From the NCBI GenBank assembly GCA_036260945.1, contig DATALT010000002.1, positions 248,001 through 312,000 on the forward strand: a DNA stretch of 64,000 nucleotides. The letters run 5' to 3'. Position numbers and translations under genes: made by a program. Every line of letters begins with the position of its first letter. Position 1 is the stretch's first letter. Shown piece after piece: positions 34,599 to 42,843 of this stretch. The stretch is from Candidatus Babeliales bacterium (GTDB lineage Bacteria; Babelota; Babeliae; Babelales; JACPOV01). Below the pieces are notes generated by a model. The model had not been told where the DNA came from, made no database searches, and was given only the letters and a program-made list of their open reading frames with translations.

Positions 34599-35051
34599 GC
34601 GTGTAAGAAGTTCTTGAATCTATAATTAATTTTTAAATTTGAGATCTCCCCTAGTTTGACGAAAGACCCCTAGCAAGATGACCTTAATTTAGGGATAAGC
34701 AAAATTGAATGGGCTTATGTCTAGTTTAGTTCCAAGTTTTTTAAATTTTTCAATTGTAATTATCTCTTGGGCGGCCCCTGTCGCGTAAATGTATTTTTTT
34801 GACTTGTGCCTGTACTTCGCTAGTATGGATATGATCATCACAGCGCAAATCTGTACCATGATGGGGGTTAAATTTATCTAGGTTAGTAAGGTTAAGGATA
34901 GCCAATTGTGTTTTTTTCAGAGCTCCGCTCAACAATTGCGATACTCAACTACGGTATTTAAGATAATTTGATTATATCGGTTACAGATGGATATTGTTTG
35001 ACTGATCAACAAATTGGGAATTTTTATTAATACAATGATGAAGGATTCAAA
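34599..35051. other. Gene-free stretch inside the island
   Basis: 453 nt, AT-rich. The only sizeable reading is a minus-strand TTG-started frame (34750-34935) without a ribosome site or recognisable product. I see no tRNA, terminator or repeat. It may hold decayed coding sequence. Confidence 0.4.
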
Positions 35052-36398
35052 ATGTCTATTGGCAATCGCCCTCCTCTCTCTACTGAGCAAAAAGAATTAA
35101 TTTGCGCACATATTGAAGCTCTTAAGGATGGCTTGTCGGGCATTATTTTAACAAATACAGATCCTGAGGCTGACTATAAGGCTTTGGTAGAGAAAAATTC
35201 CAATATTTTAATTAAACAGGGACTTTCTATAGAACAAACGATTGATAAGCATGAAGATGGATCGGTTAAGATAACGTTAGTGCTTGCGCATAGCCAGTCC
35301 GGCCAATATCGGACATCTCAAATAGTTTTACCGAAAGAAAAAAATAAAAATCCTTTAGAGCAAAATTCTCCACAAGTCTTTTTATTTCGTAGAATTTTAC
35401 ACGAGATGTTAATTGGAGTTGCATCGTCGAATGATGCGACGGAGGCAGAATTATTTGGTCCAAAGAGAAAGCATAAAGAAATTTCCAAGCCTTATGATCA
35501 AACGGCAGACTTTATAGAATTTGAGTTTTTTGATCACACTGGGAAAAAATTTATTAGTAAGCAAGACAGAAGGCAGTTTGAACGATCGGTTTATGGGATC
35601 ACATCAGAAGAAGAAGCTGCTGCCACCTTTGAGGTGCCAATTCGTAGAGAATTGAGCTGGTCGGATATAAAAATATTTATGGACTGTAAACGATGTTTTT
35701 TCAATGCCAAAAAATTAGGAGTTAGGCGACCTGTCATCGATGCAGAAGCGTTCGCAATAACAAAAGGTATTGATTCTCTTTTGAAAAAAGAATTTGATAA
35801 GTTCCGTGCGCAAGGCAATGCTCATCCTGTTATGCCAGATGACCCGATTCTTAAGCCTTTGCGACATAAAAAATTAAAGAAATGGCAAACGGGTTGGTCC
35901 GAGCAAGATAGAAAGAAATATGGTATTCAATTTCAAAATGTTTGGGAGAATTGCCTTGTAAGTGGCGCGGTAGATGATATATGGATCAACGATAAGAAAG
36001 AACTAGCGATTGTAGAGCATAAAACAATTGCTATTCCTGTCGTTTACCCTGACTTCAGCAACATTCAATACCTTAAAGAATATAAAAAGCAGGTTGAGTT
36101 TTACGCTTGGATATTAAAAAAAAATAACTATGCAGTTTCCTCAACTAGCTATTTGCTTTTCTGTAACGCTGTCGTTAACAAAGAATCATTCAATTGGAAT
36201 CTTGAATTTGAACCACATCTACTTGCGCATCAAATTGATGATTCATGGGTTCAAAAGACAATCGATGACGCTTTGAAATGCTTACAAGAAGACGATCAGC
36301 CTATAGCGAGTGCCAAATGCAAATCATGTAAATATTTTAGTGAGTTAACTATGCATACGAAACAATTTGCATCAAAGCAAAGCTCTCTAAGAGAATAA
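35052..36398 (+). CDS. PD-(D/E)XK nuclease of the RecB/Cas4 type with four conserved-looking cysteines
   Basis: 448 residues; GAAGGA precedes the ATG. Residues 1-195 are of unknown fold. The nuclease begins at LSWSDIKIFMDCKRCFFNAK (the Cas4/AddB-like entry motif), followed by SGAVDDIWI (D308/D309), AIVEHKT (E322, K324) and QVEFYAWIL (Q347, Y351), the full RecB-family motif set. Cysteine pairs C212/C215 and C423/C426 (CKSCKYF) could hold an iron-sulfur cluster as in Cas4 and AddB. It likely degrades or trims DNA ends. No cas or helicase partner is adjacent; the neighbour is a homing endonuclease. Confidence 0.82.
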   Translation: MSIGNRPPLSTEQKELICAHIEALKDGLSGIILTNTDPEADYKALVEKNSNILIKQGLSIEQTIDKHEDGSVKITLVLAHSQSGQYRTSQIVLPKEKNKNPLEQNSPQVFLFRRILHEMLIGVASSNDATEAELFGPKRKHKEISKPYDQTADFIEFEFFDHTGKKFISKQDRRQFERSVYGITSEEEAAATFEVPIRRELSWSDIKIFMDCKRCFFNAKKLGVRRPVIDAEAFAITKGIDSLLKKEFDKFRAQGNAHPVMPDDPILKPLRHKKLKKWQTGWSEQDRKKYGIQFQNVWENCLVSGAVDDIWINDKKELAIVEHKTIAIPVVYPDFSNIQYLKEYKKQVEFYAWILKKNNYAVSSTSYLLFCNAVVNKESFNWNLEFEPHLLAHQIDDSWVQKTIDDALKCLQEDDQPIASAKCKSCKYFSELTMHTKQFASKQSSLRE

Positions 36399-36455
36399 GA
36401 ATTGATGTTATAACTCATTCAGCTATAAAACGATTGCAGATCTAATTTTTTCAAT

Positions 36456-37481
36456 ATGAGCAAATCATCGTCTCAACAACAAGCATCTCAAAAAAATGCT
36501 AAGTTGACCCATTATACAAATGCCATGAATAATAAAATTAAATTGGCATACTTTGCAGGTGCGCTTGATGGGGACGGAAGTTTTTCTTTAATTAAAGGAA
36601 CGTCTCACTCTTCGGTATCTCCTCTGTATTATCCAATGATTCAATTCGCTAATGCGAATCAGGATATAGTTAATGTTTTTCGGTCCGAGTTCGGCGGCAG
36701 TAAAAGTACTCGCCAGCAATATATAGCAAAAAATGGTTCAGCAAGATTAGCTTCTTATCAATGGAAGCTGGAAAAAAGCACGAAGTGTTTACCATTTCTT
36801 GAAGGAGTTATTCCATATTTGATTGTCAAACACAAAAGAGCTGTTCATTTACGCACTTATATTATCAATAATCCATTTGTTCGTGGAAGTAACAGATTAT
36901 CTGATACATTATTAGCAAGAAGAGAAAAGGCCTTTTTGAAGATGAAATTCTATAATGAAAGACCCGTCGTAGAAGGTGAGCTCCTTAATGAATTAAAACG
37001 TAAAGATTCAAATGGCAAGCTGTTTTGGTCATATGTTGCGGGTTTAATGGATACTGATGGCTCATTTTCTCTTAAAAAAGAGAATAGAAAAACTGGATCA
37101 TCCAAAAGCCCGGTTTATACACCTACTATTTTATTAACTATGACTGACTGCTCTGCTATCTATCATATTATGAATAATTTTAATGGAGGTAACATGTGCA
37201 AAGTTATAGCTAAAAAAGCAACACAGGGCTTTGCTTTTCGATTTAGCATAACTTCGAGAAAAAATGCGATCCGATTTTTAGAAAAATGTATCCCTTATCT
37301 ATTCTTGAAAAAACATATTGCCCAGGAACTTCATATTTATTGCTCTAGTGTTAAAAATATGAATGGTGATCATCAAGGTGTGCAAGAACAACTACTATTA
37401 AGAGACATGTTCTATCGCAAAATTAAAGAGTTAAACAATGGCGTTTATAAAGCTTCTATGATAGGGCCCGAAGCAAAATAA
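36456..37481 (+). CDS. Free-standing LAGLIDADG homing endonuclease, double-motif type
   Basis: 341 residues with two LAGLIDADG repeats: LAYFAGALDGDGSF (catalytic D40) and WSYVAGLMDTDGSF (D201). Each is followed by the usual alpha-beta-beta half-domain, with FLEGVIPYLIVKHKRA and FLEKCIPYLFLKKHIA as matching ends. Monomeric double-motif enzymes cut long asymmetric DNA sites. I see no intron or intein around it: both neighbours are complete genes and it is not in frame with either, so it is free-standing mobile cargo. The start has no clear Shine-Dalgarno; a Met at residue 24 is an alternative. Confidence 0.92.
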   Translation: MSKSSSQQQASQKNAKLTHYTNAMNNKIKLAYFAGALDGDGSFSLIKGTSHSSVSPLYYPMIQFANANQDIVNVFRSEFGGSKSTRQQYIAKNGSARLASYQWKLEKSTKCLPFLEGVIPYLIVKHKRAVHLRTYIINNPFVRGSNRLSDTLLARREKAFLKMKFYNERPVVEGELLNELKRKDSNGKLFWSYVAGLMDTDGSFSLKKENRKTGSSKSPVYTPTILLTMTDCSAIYHIMNNFNGGNMCKVIAKKATQGFAFRFSITSRKNAIRFLEKCIPYLFLKKHIAQELHIYCSSVKNMNGDHQGVQEQLLLRDMFYRKIKELNNGVYKASMIGPEAK

Positions 37482-37716
37482 CATAATATTTCAGTTTAAG
37501 CAGCGAGTTTTTTTAAGAGCTCCTATCGCTTCTTTTCCTTGTTGGGAGTTAAGTATCTAAAAGTTCGGGCCTGATAAATGCCTGCGGCCAATCTGCAGAC
37601 CTCTTGGAGCTTCCTTGCTTGCAACATTGTCTTTGATAAGTCCCATATAGTAAGATCTCAGGTTTGAGTTCTAACAATTTTAGAACACGCTCGTCAATTG
37701 GCATCCACTGGATTTT
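37482..37716 (-). other. Possible remnant of a decayed gene
   Basis: Between the homing endonuclease and the kinase gene, minus-strand frames contain short protein-like pieces (MPIDERVLKLLELKPEILLY, then in other frames KLQEVCRLAAGIYQAR or QQGKEAIGALKK) broken by stops and shifts. No family is recognised. This may be gene debris near the mobile endonuclease. Confidence 0.25.
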
Positions 37717-38724
37717 TTATAAATTTTTATCCGAAGTGAAAGCGATGTCCACAACTCCATTGGGTTCAAACATACCAACAAATTGTTTATACATAACTGG
37801 TCTCTCTTTACCACCATGGTTCGTTAAGAGTAATTCCTGAGCATAAAGTGCAATATCTTCAACGATTCGTTCATGCCGGTAATAGGTTAGAATTGCCATA
37901 TTGATTTCTGTTTTTCCATAACCTTTATAAAAAAGCTCTTCTTCGCGAGTATTATTCCAAACATAGCCGACCCCTCCTCCGATAAACATAAGATCGCGTT
38001 CTTTTGGCGCCATAATCGGCGCATCCCAATCAACTATGTAGAGAGCGCCATTTTTTGCGATCAATACATTGCCAGCATGAATGTCTGAATGGCAAAGTAC
38101 AAATTCAGGGGATTGCTTTTGTATCTTTTGAGCTAATTGCTCTGCTCGGTCTACTAAGCGTTCAATAGCTTCTCTATGTTCTTTCATAAATATTATTAAT
38201 TTCACGGCTATCTGGTCGGCGATTGGGTCATTATCAATATGCTCAAAGATTGCACGGACAGATTTGCGCCATTTTGATGAATATACTTCACGCTTTAGCT
38301 GATCTTTGATTAATGGTGGGATTTCAAATTCATGAATTTGACGTAACGCTTTTCCGAGCGTGATCCATTGTTGATCGGTTAAATTGCTGACAAATCCGTC
38401 TTGGCCTTCGATAAATGGGTATACAGTGAGTGTAAAATTATCGATATGGCGAGTTGCTTGATCATGATTAGTTTTGATTGGGGAGATAATCTCTTGAATT
38501 CCAGCGTTGTGAAGCCGTAGTTGAATAGTAACACCTATATCTTGATTATGGCCTCGCTTTAACTTTACGAAATAAGATAAGTGATCGGGCGACTGAACTT
38601 TATATACAGATGCATCGATATCGGCACCTAAGGGGAGAGGTATTATGTTAACAGCTTCGATGCCATAATAATTGTTGAGGCAATCAATAATGCATTGGTT
38701 TGCCGGTGATGGTTTTTCTATCAT
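37717..38724 (-). CDS. Aminoglycoside phosphotransferase-fold kinase resembling APH(9)-Ia (spectinomycin)
   Basis: 335 residues from the ATG that aligns with the start of known APH(9) enzymes; an ATG eleven codons earlier is also possible. The kinase-like fold shows the catalytic loop HSDIHAGNVL (about 212-221) and metal motif IVDWDAPIMAPKERDLMFIG. From memory, the segments YPFIEGQDGF, LGKALRQIHE, CHSDIHAGNVL, APKERDLMFIGGGVG and YYRHERIVEDIA are nearly the same as in the Legionella pneumophila spectinomycin kinase. The native substrate may differ from the antibiotic. It is single, with no obvious Shine-Dalgarno. Confidence 0.88.
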   Translation of the reverse strand: MIEKPSPANQCIIDCLNNYYGIEAVNIIPLPLGADIDASVYKVQSPDHLSYFVKLKRGHNQDIGVTIQLRLHNAGIQEIISPIKTNHDQATRHIDNFTLTVYPFIEGQDGFVSNLTDQQWITLGKALRQIHEFEIPPLIKDQLKREVYSSKWRKSVRAIFEHIDNDPIADQIAVKLIIFMKEHREAIERLVDRAEQLAQKIQKQSPEFVLCHSDIHAGNVLIAKNGALYIVDWDAPIMAPKERDLMFIGGGVGYVWNNTREEELFYKGYGKTEINMAILTYYRHERIVEDIALYAQELLLTNHGGKERPVMYKQFVGMFEPNGVVDIAFTSDKNL

Positions 38725-38867
38725 TACGGTCTTTGCGGTAAAGTATAACGGAGACAATTTGCACTATAAGAAAGACTAGAACAAGAAAGCAGCTCCTTCA
38801 AGCTTATTCCATCTGGAAAGTTTGAAAGGTGCACAATGATGCCTACAAAGGCGTTGCATGCTGATTG

Positions 38868-39107
38868 CTAAAGTGAGTCTTGATTCATCCAATAGTCGAA
38901 TAATGGGCCACCAAAAGCAAAAAACAATATAAATGGCGCAAGGGATGCTATAAGAGGCGTATCGACCGGTTCGATTGTGTAGCCAAGCAATACTCGTCCG
39001 TAATAACCAAACGACATACCAACTGCTGCTGCACCAATGATCCTAAATTGTTTCTCAAGTGATTTTTGATAAAGCTCCAAGAAGCGGAAGATTTTTTTAT
39101 TATTCAT
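38868..39107 (-). CDS. Small two-helix membrane protein
   Basis: 79 residues with two hydrophobic segments (IIGAAAVGMSFGYYGRVLLG and PLIASLAPFILFFAFGGPLF). The amphipathic N-terminus (MNNKKIFRFLELYQKSLEKQ) has no cleavable signal. It overlaps the preceding gene by 8 nt, so it is the last gene of the coupled minus-strand operon. Unknown function; size and topology recall small holin- or immunity-like membrane proteins, without sequence support. Confidence 0.65.
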   Translation of the reverse strand: MNNKKIFRFLELYQKSLEKQFRIIGAAAVGMSFGYYGRVLLGYTIEPVDTPLIASLAPFILFFAFGGPLFDYWMNQDSL

Positions 39108-39351
39108 CGATGCACTTCTTTAAATTCTTTTTTTTCAATCGGTTCCGGTGCCTTACGAAAGGCATAGTAACAAAGCTACCTATTGCGTACTGGTAATGCG
39201 AGGGTATATCAATGCCGATCAGATGCAAAATAAGCACAAAAAGGCCTAACCCGAAGCCTATTTTCAGCCCAAATAGTGCATCGTCCTTAGTGATATACGG
39301 AGTGTTTTTTCTGAAATATTTCATGTCCGTTATGTTCGTAAGATTTTTCAT
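39100..39351 (-). CDS. Small membrane protein
   Basis: 83 residues. A basic N-terminus (MKNLTNITDMKYFRKNTPYI) precedes one strong helix (FGLKIGFGLGLFVLILHLIG), then a weaker hydrophobic segment (AIGSFVTMPFV) and a highly basic tail (RHRNRLKKKNLKK). It begins 9 nt after the stop of the alanine-rich gene and overlaps the next gene, so translation is probably coupled. No known family. Confidence 0.65.
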   Translation of the reverse strand: MKNLTNITDMKYFRKNTPYITKDDALFGLKIGFGLGLFVLILHLIGIDIPSHYQYAIGSFVTMPFVRHRNRLKKKNLKKCIDE

Positions 39352-39360
39352 TATGATAAA

Positions 39361-39924
39361 CTACTTTAATGTGATCATCGCAACCATCCGCGCTACGGCT
39401 TCGCAAGTAGTTGAGCCACCGCTTTCAGGATTATCTTTGTTGTTAATTATACAATCGTTTAGTTTTTTGTGAGCACTAAGAATCTCAGAAGCTTCTTCAT
39501 CAACCAATTTCTTTAATTTATCTTCAGAAGTTGGTGCAATATGAGGACGAAGATATGGAGTTCCTAATTGGATTGCACCTAATCCAATACTTACTTTTCC
39601 TGCAATAGGTGCGGCTACTGCTACCGCACTTTTTACAGATGCCCCAGCTACGCTCGCATTAACAGCCGCTGCAGTTGTGGCAGTTTTGATTGTCGCACCA
39701 GCAGCAGAAGCTTTAACCGCGGCAGCCCCAAGTGCGGTTTTTATAGCTGCGATAGTACCAGAAGGTAATATGAGCGGTGCAGCAACTACCGACGCTGCCA
39801 CGACGGCAGTTCCGATTACGGCACCAAGAATGACTTTATCTGTCATGGTTAACTGATTAGGATCGTCGTTATTTGCGATAAGTGAACATGTACATATCAG
39901 TAAAATAAATATTTTTTTTAGCAT
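39361..39924 (-). CDS. Secreted alanine/valine-rich protein of unknown function
   Basis: 187 residues with a short signal peptide (MLKKIFILLICTCSLIANND). A long Ala/Val/Gly/Thr-rich hydrophobic middle (VILGAVIGTAVVAASVVAAP, TIKTATTAAAVNASVAGASV, AVAVAAPIAG) is followed by a charged C-terminal domain with two cysteines (LNDCIINNKDN...TTCEAVARM). The layout, in which an amphipathic helix-rich middle could insert in membranes, and the paired C-terminal cysteines are shared with the gene just upstream (stop to start 2 nt), so these are diverged paralogues. Function unknown. Confidence 0.72.
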   Translation of the reverse strand: MLKKIFILLICTCSLIANNDDPNQLTMTDKVILGAVIGTAVVAASVVAAPLILPSGTIAAIKTALGAAAVKASAAGATIKTATTAAAVNASVAGASVKSAVAVAAPIAGKVSIGLGAIQLGTPYLRPHIAPTSEDKLKKLVDEEASEILSAHKKLNDCIINNKDNPESGGSTTCEAVARMVAMITLK

Positions 39925-39926
39925 AT

Positions 39927-40538
39927 TTATTTTGCATAAATGCTCTTAAATGTCGCTGTCATTTCATCAAGTGCTAGCTTTCCACTCATTGCAGCAAACA
40001 TCTTTGCTAACTGCTCACACTCTACAGGGTGGCCAGACTCATTTTTTTCATGATTATGATTTTGCATGATGCACTTTCTAAATTCTCTTTTTGCGTGCAG
40101 TGCCTCAAAGCTTTCGCGAGCCTTGAGCTGTCTGTCTATTTCCTCGTCTGTTGGATTAAGATATGAATGGATATCTTTGCCAACAGTATATACTTGCGTT
40201 GCTGCAAGAATACAAATACCTACTCCCGCAGCCACGCCTATAATTTGCCCGGCAACAGCGAGTTTATCAACTGATTGAGCACCTATTTTTGCAGCATTGT
40301 TCACGCCTTCAACTACTATTTTGGAAGATTCTACTCCAGCGGAAGCTAATTCTTTCGCTGCATTGAGTCCTATATCTGGCGCTGCAGAGGCAATTTTACC
40401 CGTAAATATGTCGGCTGTTTCTTTCATTCCTTCGACAAGAGTAAGCATTTCGTGTCTTACAATTGCAAAACTATAAGGACAAACCAAGATGAAAAAAATG
40501 TTAATAAGGTTAAAATTTTTTGTATTTATAAATTCCAT
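39927..40538 (-). CDS. Secreted protein with membrane-active-looking middle
   Basis: 203 residues starting 1 nt after the previous stop. A signal peptide (LINIFFILVCPYSFA) is followed by an amphipathic region (AAKELASAGVESSKIVVEGV), a strongly hydrophobic stretch (VAGQIIGVAAGVGICILAAT) and a charged C-terminal part (EEIDRQLKARESFEALHAKR) with cysteines (RKCIMQNHNH...VECEQLAKMF). It shares the C-terminal pattern C-I-x-N...S-G-x-x-x-x-C-E-x-x-A-x-M with its downstream neighbour. The pattern could suit a pore-forming or membrane-targeted exported protein, but this is speculation. Confidence 0.72.
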   Translation of the reverse strand: MEFINTKNFNLINIFFILVCPYSFAIVRHEMLTLVEGMKETADIFTGKIASAAPDIGLNAAKELASAGVESSKIVVEGVNNAAKIGAQSVDKLAVAGQIIGVAAGVGICILAATQVYTVGKDIHSYLNPTDEEIDRQLKARESFEALHAKREFRKCIMQNHNHEKNESGHPVECEQLAKMFAAMSGKLALDEMTATFKSIYAK

Positions 40539-40539
40539 A

Positions 40540-41046
40540 TTATGCTTTCGCTGCAAGTATTTTTTCCAATTCAACCAATTCTAGATGCATATTAACCAAT
40601 TCTTCAAAAGGTTGGGCATAATCGCGAATCATCTTTTTTAATATTTCTTTTTCAATAACTCTTCTAATTAACAAAGATTTGATTCTTTCAATTCTATCAG
40701 CTTGATCGGTCATATCATTAAAGAGTTCATCCATAAGAAATTTTTTAACATTACGAACCTCAAGTATTTTTTCGCACTTTTTTTCGATTTCATCTAGCTT
40801 TTTACACAACTCTTTTTTTTCTTCTTCACTACCTAATGACCTGTAGACTTTTGCGGCAGTTTCTATAGTTTTGGAGATCATGGATTCTATAAGCTCTTCT
40901 TGTTTTTCAATTTCATTTGCGATTTTTGAAAGCGCGAGCTCTTTTTGAAAGATAATCTCTTTCAGTTGCAGTATATCCGTATCAATATCCCCATAAGTGA
41001 TGGCTGGGACTAAAAGCGCGCTTAAAAATATTGTTTTGTAAATCAT
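40540..41046 (-). CDS. Secreted coiled-coil protein
   Basis: 168 residues: signal peptide (MIYKTIFLSALLVPAITYGD), then almost continuous charged helix with heptad character (LQLKEIIFQKELALSKIANE, IEKQEELIESMISKTI, LDEIEKKCEKILEVRNVKK). AAAGGATC precedes the ATG. It is the first gene of the five-gene coupled operon and could form a periplasmic or extracellular rod or partner for the following secreted proteins. No family recognised. Confidence 0.72.
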   Translation of the reverse strand: MIYKTIFLSALLVPAITYGDIDTDILQLKEIIFQKELALSKIANEIEKQEELIESMISKTIETAAKVYRSLGSEEEKKELCKKLDEIEKKCEKILEVRNVKKFLMDELFNDMTDQADRIERIKSLLIRRVIEKEILKKMIRDYAQPFEELVNMHLELVELEKILAAKA

Positions 41047-41143
41047 GATGATCCTTTGTAATCGAATAAACTAATTGATTTTGCCAAGCATTTTACATCC
41101 AATGCTTTTCTCGCAACTATGAATGATTGAGAAAGATACCGAC

Positions 41144-41350
41144 TCATGAGTTTCTTATGCGCGAGCAATTCCAGTTATATAACGAAATGGAAAACGCAAT
41201 AAGAATTAGGGCAATTATAGTAGCGGCATTAGCAAATTCTGCGATGAGATCTACTTGCCTTCCCGCAAAATATGCGCCCATCACTGAATTAATGACAGCG
41301 AACGTAAGCATTGCGCAGATGTTTTCTAGGAAATCTCTTATTATATTCAT
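41144..41350 (-). CDS. Small two-helix membrane protein
   Basis: 68 residues with helices near ICAMLTFAVINSVMGAYFAG and IIALILIAFSISLYNW. Its ATG overlaps the stop of the preceding gene (ATGA), which supports that it is real and coupled. It is the last gene of a three-gene operon and resembles the previous gene in having an N-terminal cytoplasmic helix and short loops. No known function. Confidence 0.62.
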   Translation of the reverse strand: MNIIRDFLENICAMLTFAVINSVMGAYFAGRQVDLIAEFANAATIIALILIAFSISLYNWNCSRIRNS

Positions 41351-41778
41351 ATTATATTCTTATAGCTTCGAACAGATCTATGTATTATGAATAGCGCAAT
41401 CACGCTGTGCACGTACCATATAAAATACCACTTAGATGGTACTCTATGAAAATCGGTATACCAAAGATAAATAAATGTTGCGTTAGCTACAATGAGCATA
41501 AGCACTTTAAAAATATTCTTAAAAAGAATTGGGTCGGGAAAATCGTCTAGAAATTCCAAGTTAATTGAGCGTACATGATCATGGGGAAATACAAGTATCA
41601 TTATGTAGCCAAAAATAAACATAATACTCATTATGACCTTTAGAAGATCGCTGAGCGGACTTCCCAGCTGAGTAAAAGCTGGGAAGTTGAAGTTCAACCA
41701 TGTCTGGATGACGGATAAATATAAGATCGCCAACAGATTCTGCTTAAATCTAGCTCGACGCTTACCATCTATATTCAT
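41347..41778 (-). CDS. Membrane protein with about four helices
   Basis: 143 residues beginning 2 nt after the previous stop. Helices lie around LLAILYLSVIQTWLNFNFPA, VIMSIMFIFGYIMILVF, VLMLIVANATFIYLWY and WYFIWYVHSVIALFIIH. The N-terminus is basic (MNIDGKRRARFKQN) and there is no signal peptidase site. It lies between the exported glycine-rich protein and a smaller membrane protein, so it could serve the former as transporter or immunity factor, an inference from order only. Confidence 0.7.
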   Translation of the reverse strand: MNIDGKRRARFKQNLLAILYLSVIQTWLNFNFPAFTQLGSPLSDLLKVIMSIMFIFGYIMILVFPHDHVRSINLEFLDDFPDPILFKNIFKVLMLIVANATFIYLWYTDFHRVPSKWYFIWYVHSVIALFIIHRSVRSYKNII

Positions 41779-41780
41779 AT

Positions 41781-42323
41781 TTAAACAGGCCCTGTAGCTG
41801 TTCCACCTATAACACCACATCCAATCGCTACTGTATTGCTGGCAGCTTCGATAGCTGGGCTTAGAGTTAGTTCTAATGCTTTAAAAGTTACTGGGAAGGC
41901 AGGGCCTGTGCAAGCAGCTGCTATAAGAATGGCGCCATGACCAACAAAATACACAGAAAATTTTCCTAAATAAAAACCAGCTGAAGCTCCGCCGATTCCG
42001 CCGCCTTTGCCGCGAACATGCGCCTTAATAGTATATTCGCCGTTGCTTAATTTTTTTCCTGTAACATATCCATGTTTTTGAAATGCTTTAAGCTGGTCGC
42101 AATTCATTTTTCGTAATAGTGGATCTACGTCGTAAGAATTGACTGGTGTCTTTTTGCCGTTTTGCAGAATATGAAAACCTTTATCGTCTTTCTCTAGTTG
42201 AACGGCGCCTAGTTTATGTGAAGCTAACAACGAAAGTTTAATAGTTTGTTGTTGATTCATTCCTTGGCAGGCAAGGGGTAATAATATTATTAGAATGAGA
42301 GGTTGCTTGAAATAGTTTTGCAT
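41781..42323 (-). CDS. Secreted protein with glycine-rich hydrophobic C-terminus
   Basis: 180 residues; an AGGAAG site lies before the ATG. The signal peptide (PLILIILLPLACQG) is followed by a polar middle (LEKDDKGFHILQNGKKTPVN, KMNCDQLKAFQKHGYVTGKK), a GKGGGIGGASAGFYLGK turn and a hydrophobic Gly/Ala-rich end (GHGAILIAAACTGPAFP, NTVAIGCGVIGGTATGPV). The glycine-rich hydrophobic end resembles bacteriocin-like or membrane-inserting peptides, but there is no double-glycine leader. It heads the three-gene coupled operon. Confidence 0.7.
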   Translation of the reverse strand: MQNYFKQPLILIILLPLACQGMNQQQTIKLSLLASHKLGAVQLEKDDKGFHILQNGKKTPVNSYDVDPLLRKMNCDQLKAFQKHGYVTGKKLSNGEYTIKAHVRGKGGGIGGASAGFYLGKFSVYFVGHGAILIAAACTGPAFPVTFKALELTLSPAIEAASNTVAIGCGVIGGTATGPV

Positions 42324-42799
42324 TTTTATCTTCCTATGTAAGTATGATTTAATCGTTTTGGCTATTTCTTTCTAGTCGTTTCACCAGCAATTGTAGCGAT
42401 CACCAGCGATGTGTCAATTTTTATAATTGAAATAATTTATTATGTTTTAAAGTTGAAATTAAGAGATAGGTAGAGAATTGTTTAAGGGTAAGGTCTATCG
42501 TTAAATTGATGGCTATTTGATAATAGCATTGAATATGTGAAATTTATTCTTGTGGGGATTATTACCGCTAATTTAAAGGATAATTTAAGCAGGATAAAAA
42601 TTAGTCTCTAAATATTAAAATATAATTATATGATTTAAATCTCCTGTAGATTTTTTTTGCATATAATTACTATTGGGTCATTCAATGAAACAACGCATAC
42701 GTTGAAAGCTATGAACAAAAAAATTAATATTGGCTGTGAAATTTTATATTAAAAAATAATGAGCTTTTACTGCGTAAAAGAAAGAATTGTTATGGGCAA
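42324..42799. other. AT-rich gene-free stretch at the right end of the island
   Basis: 476 nt, markedly AT-rich, presumably holding the promoter of the divergent minus-strand operon. I see no gene, no tRNA body and no terminator. The tRNA-Asn 3' fragment begins exactly at its right edge. Confidence 0.5.
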
Positions 42800-42824
42800 G
42801 GTTCGAGTCCAGCCCGCGGAGCCA
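42800..42824 (+). repeat. tRNA-Asn 3'-end fragment, possible attachment-site remnant
   Basis: 25 nt (GGTTCGAGTCC, AGCCCGCGGAGCCA) identical to the T-arm and acceptor end of the tRNA-Asn at 32.9 kb, with nothing recognisable of the 5' part upstream. A tRNA-Asp gene follows 19 nt later, just as in the left cluster but on the opposite strand. 3'-terminal tRNA fragments of this length are what tyrosine-recombinase integration leaves behind. Confidence 0.8.
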
Positions 42825-42843
42825 CTTCTCTTTGGTTATTTAG

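Noticed and set aside
34750-34935. 61-codon minus-strand frame in the island gap
   Set aside because: Starts at TTG without a ribosome site, and the product is not recognisable; kept only as possible debris.
35052-36398. Idea that the Cas4-like nuclease belongs to a CRISPR locus
   Set aside because: No repeat-spacer array or other cas gene is present in the window.
36456-37481. Idea that the homing endonuclease is part of an intron or intein
   Set aside because: Both flanking genes are complete and no splicing motifs (Cys/Ser start, HN-C end) or intron core were seen.
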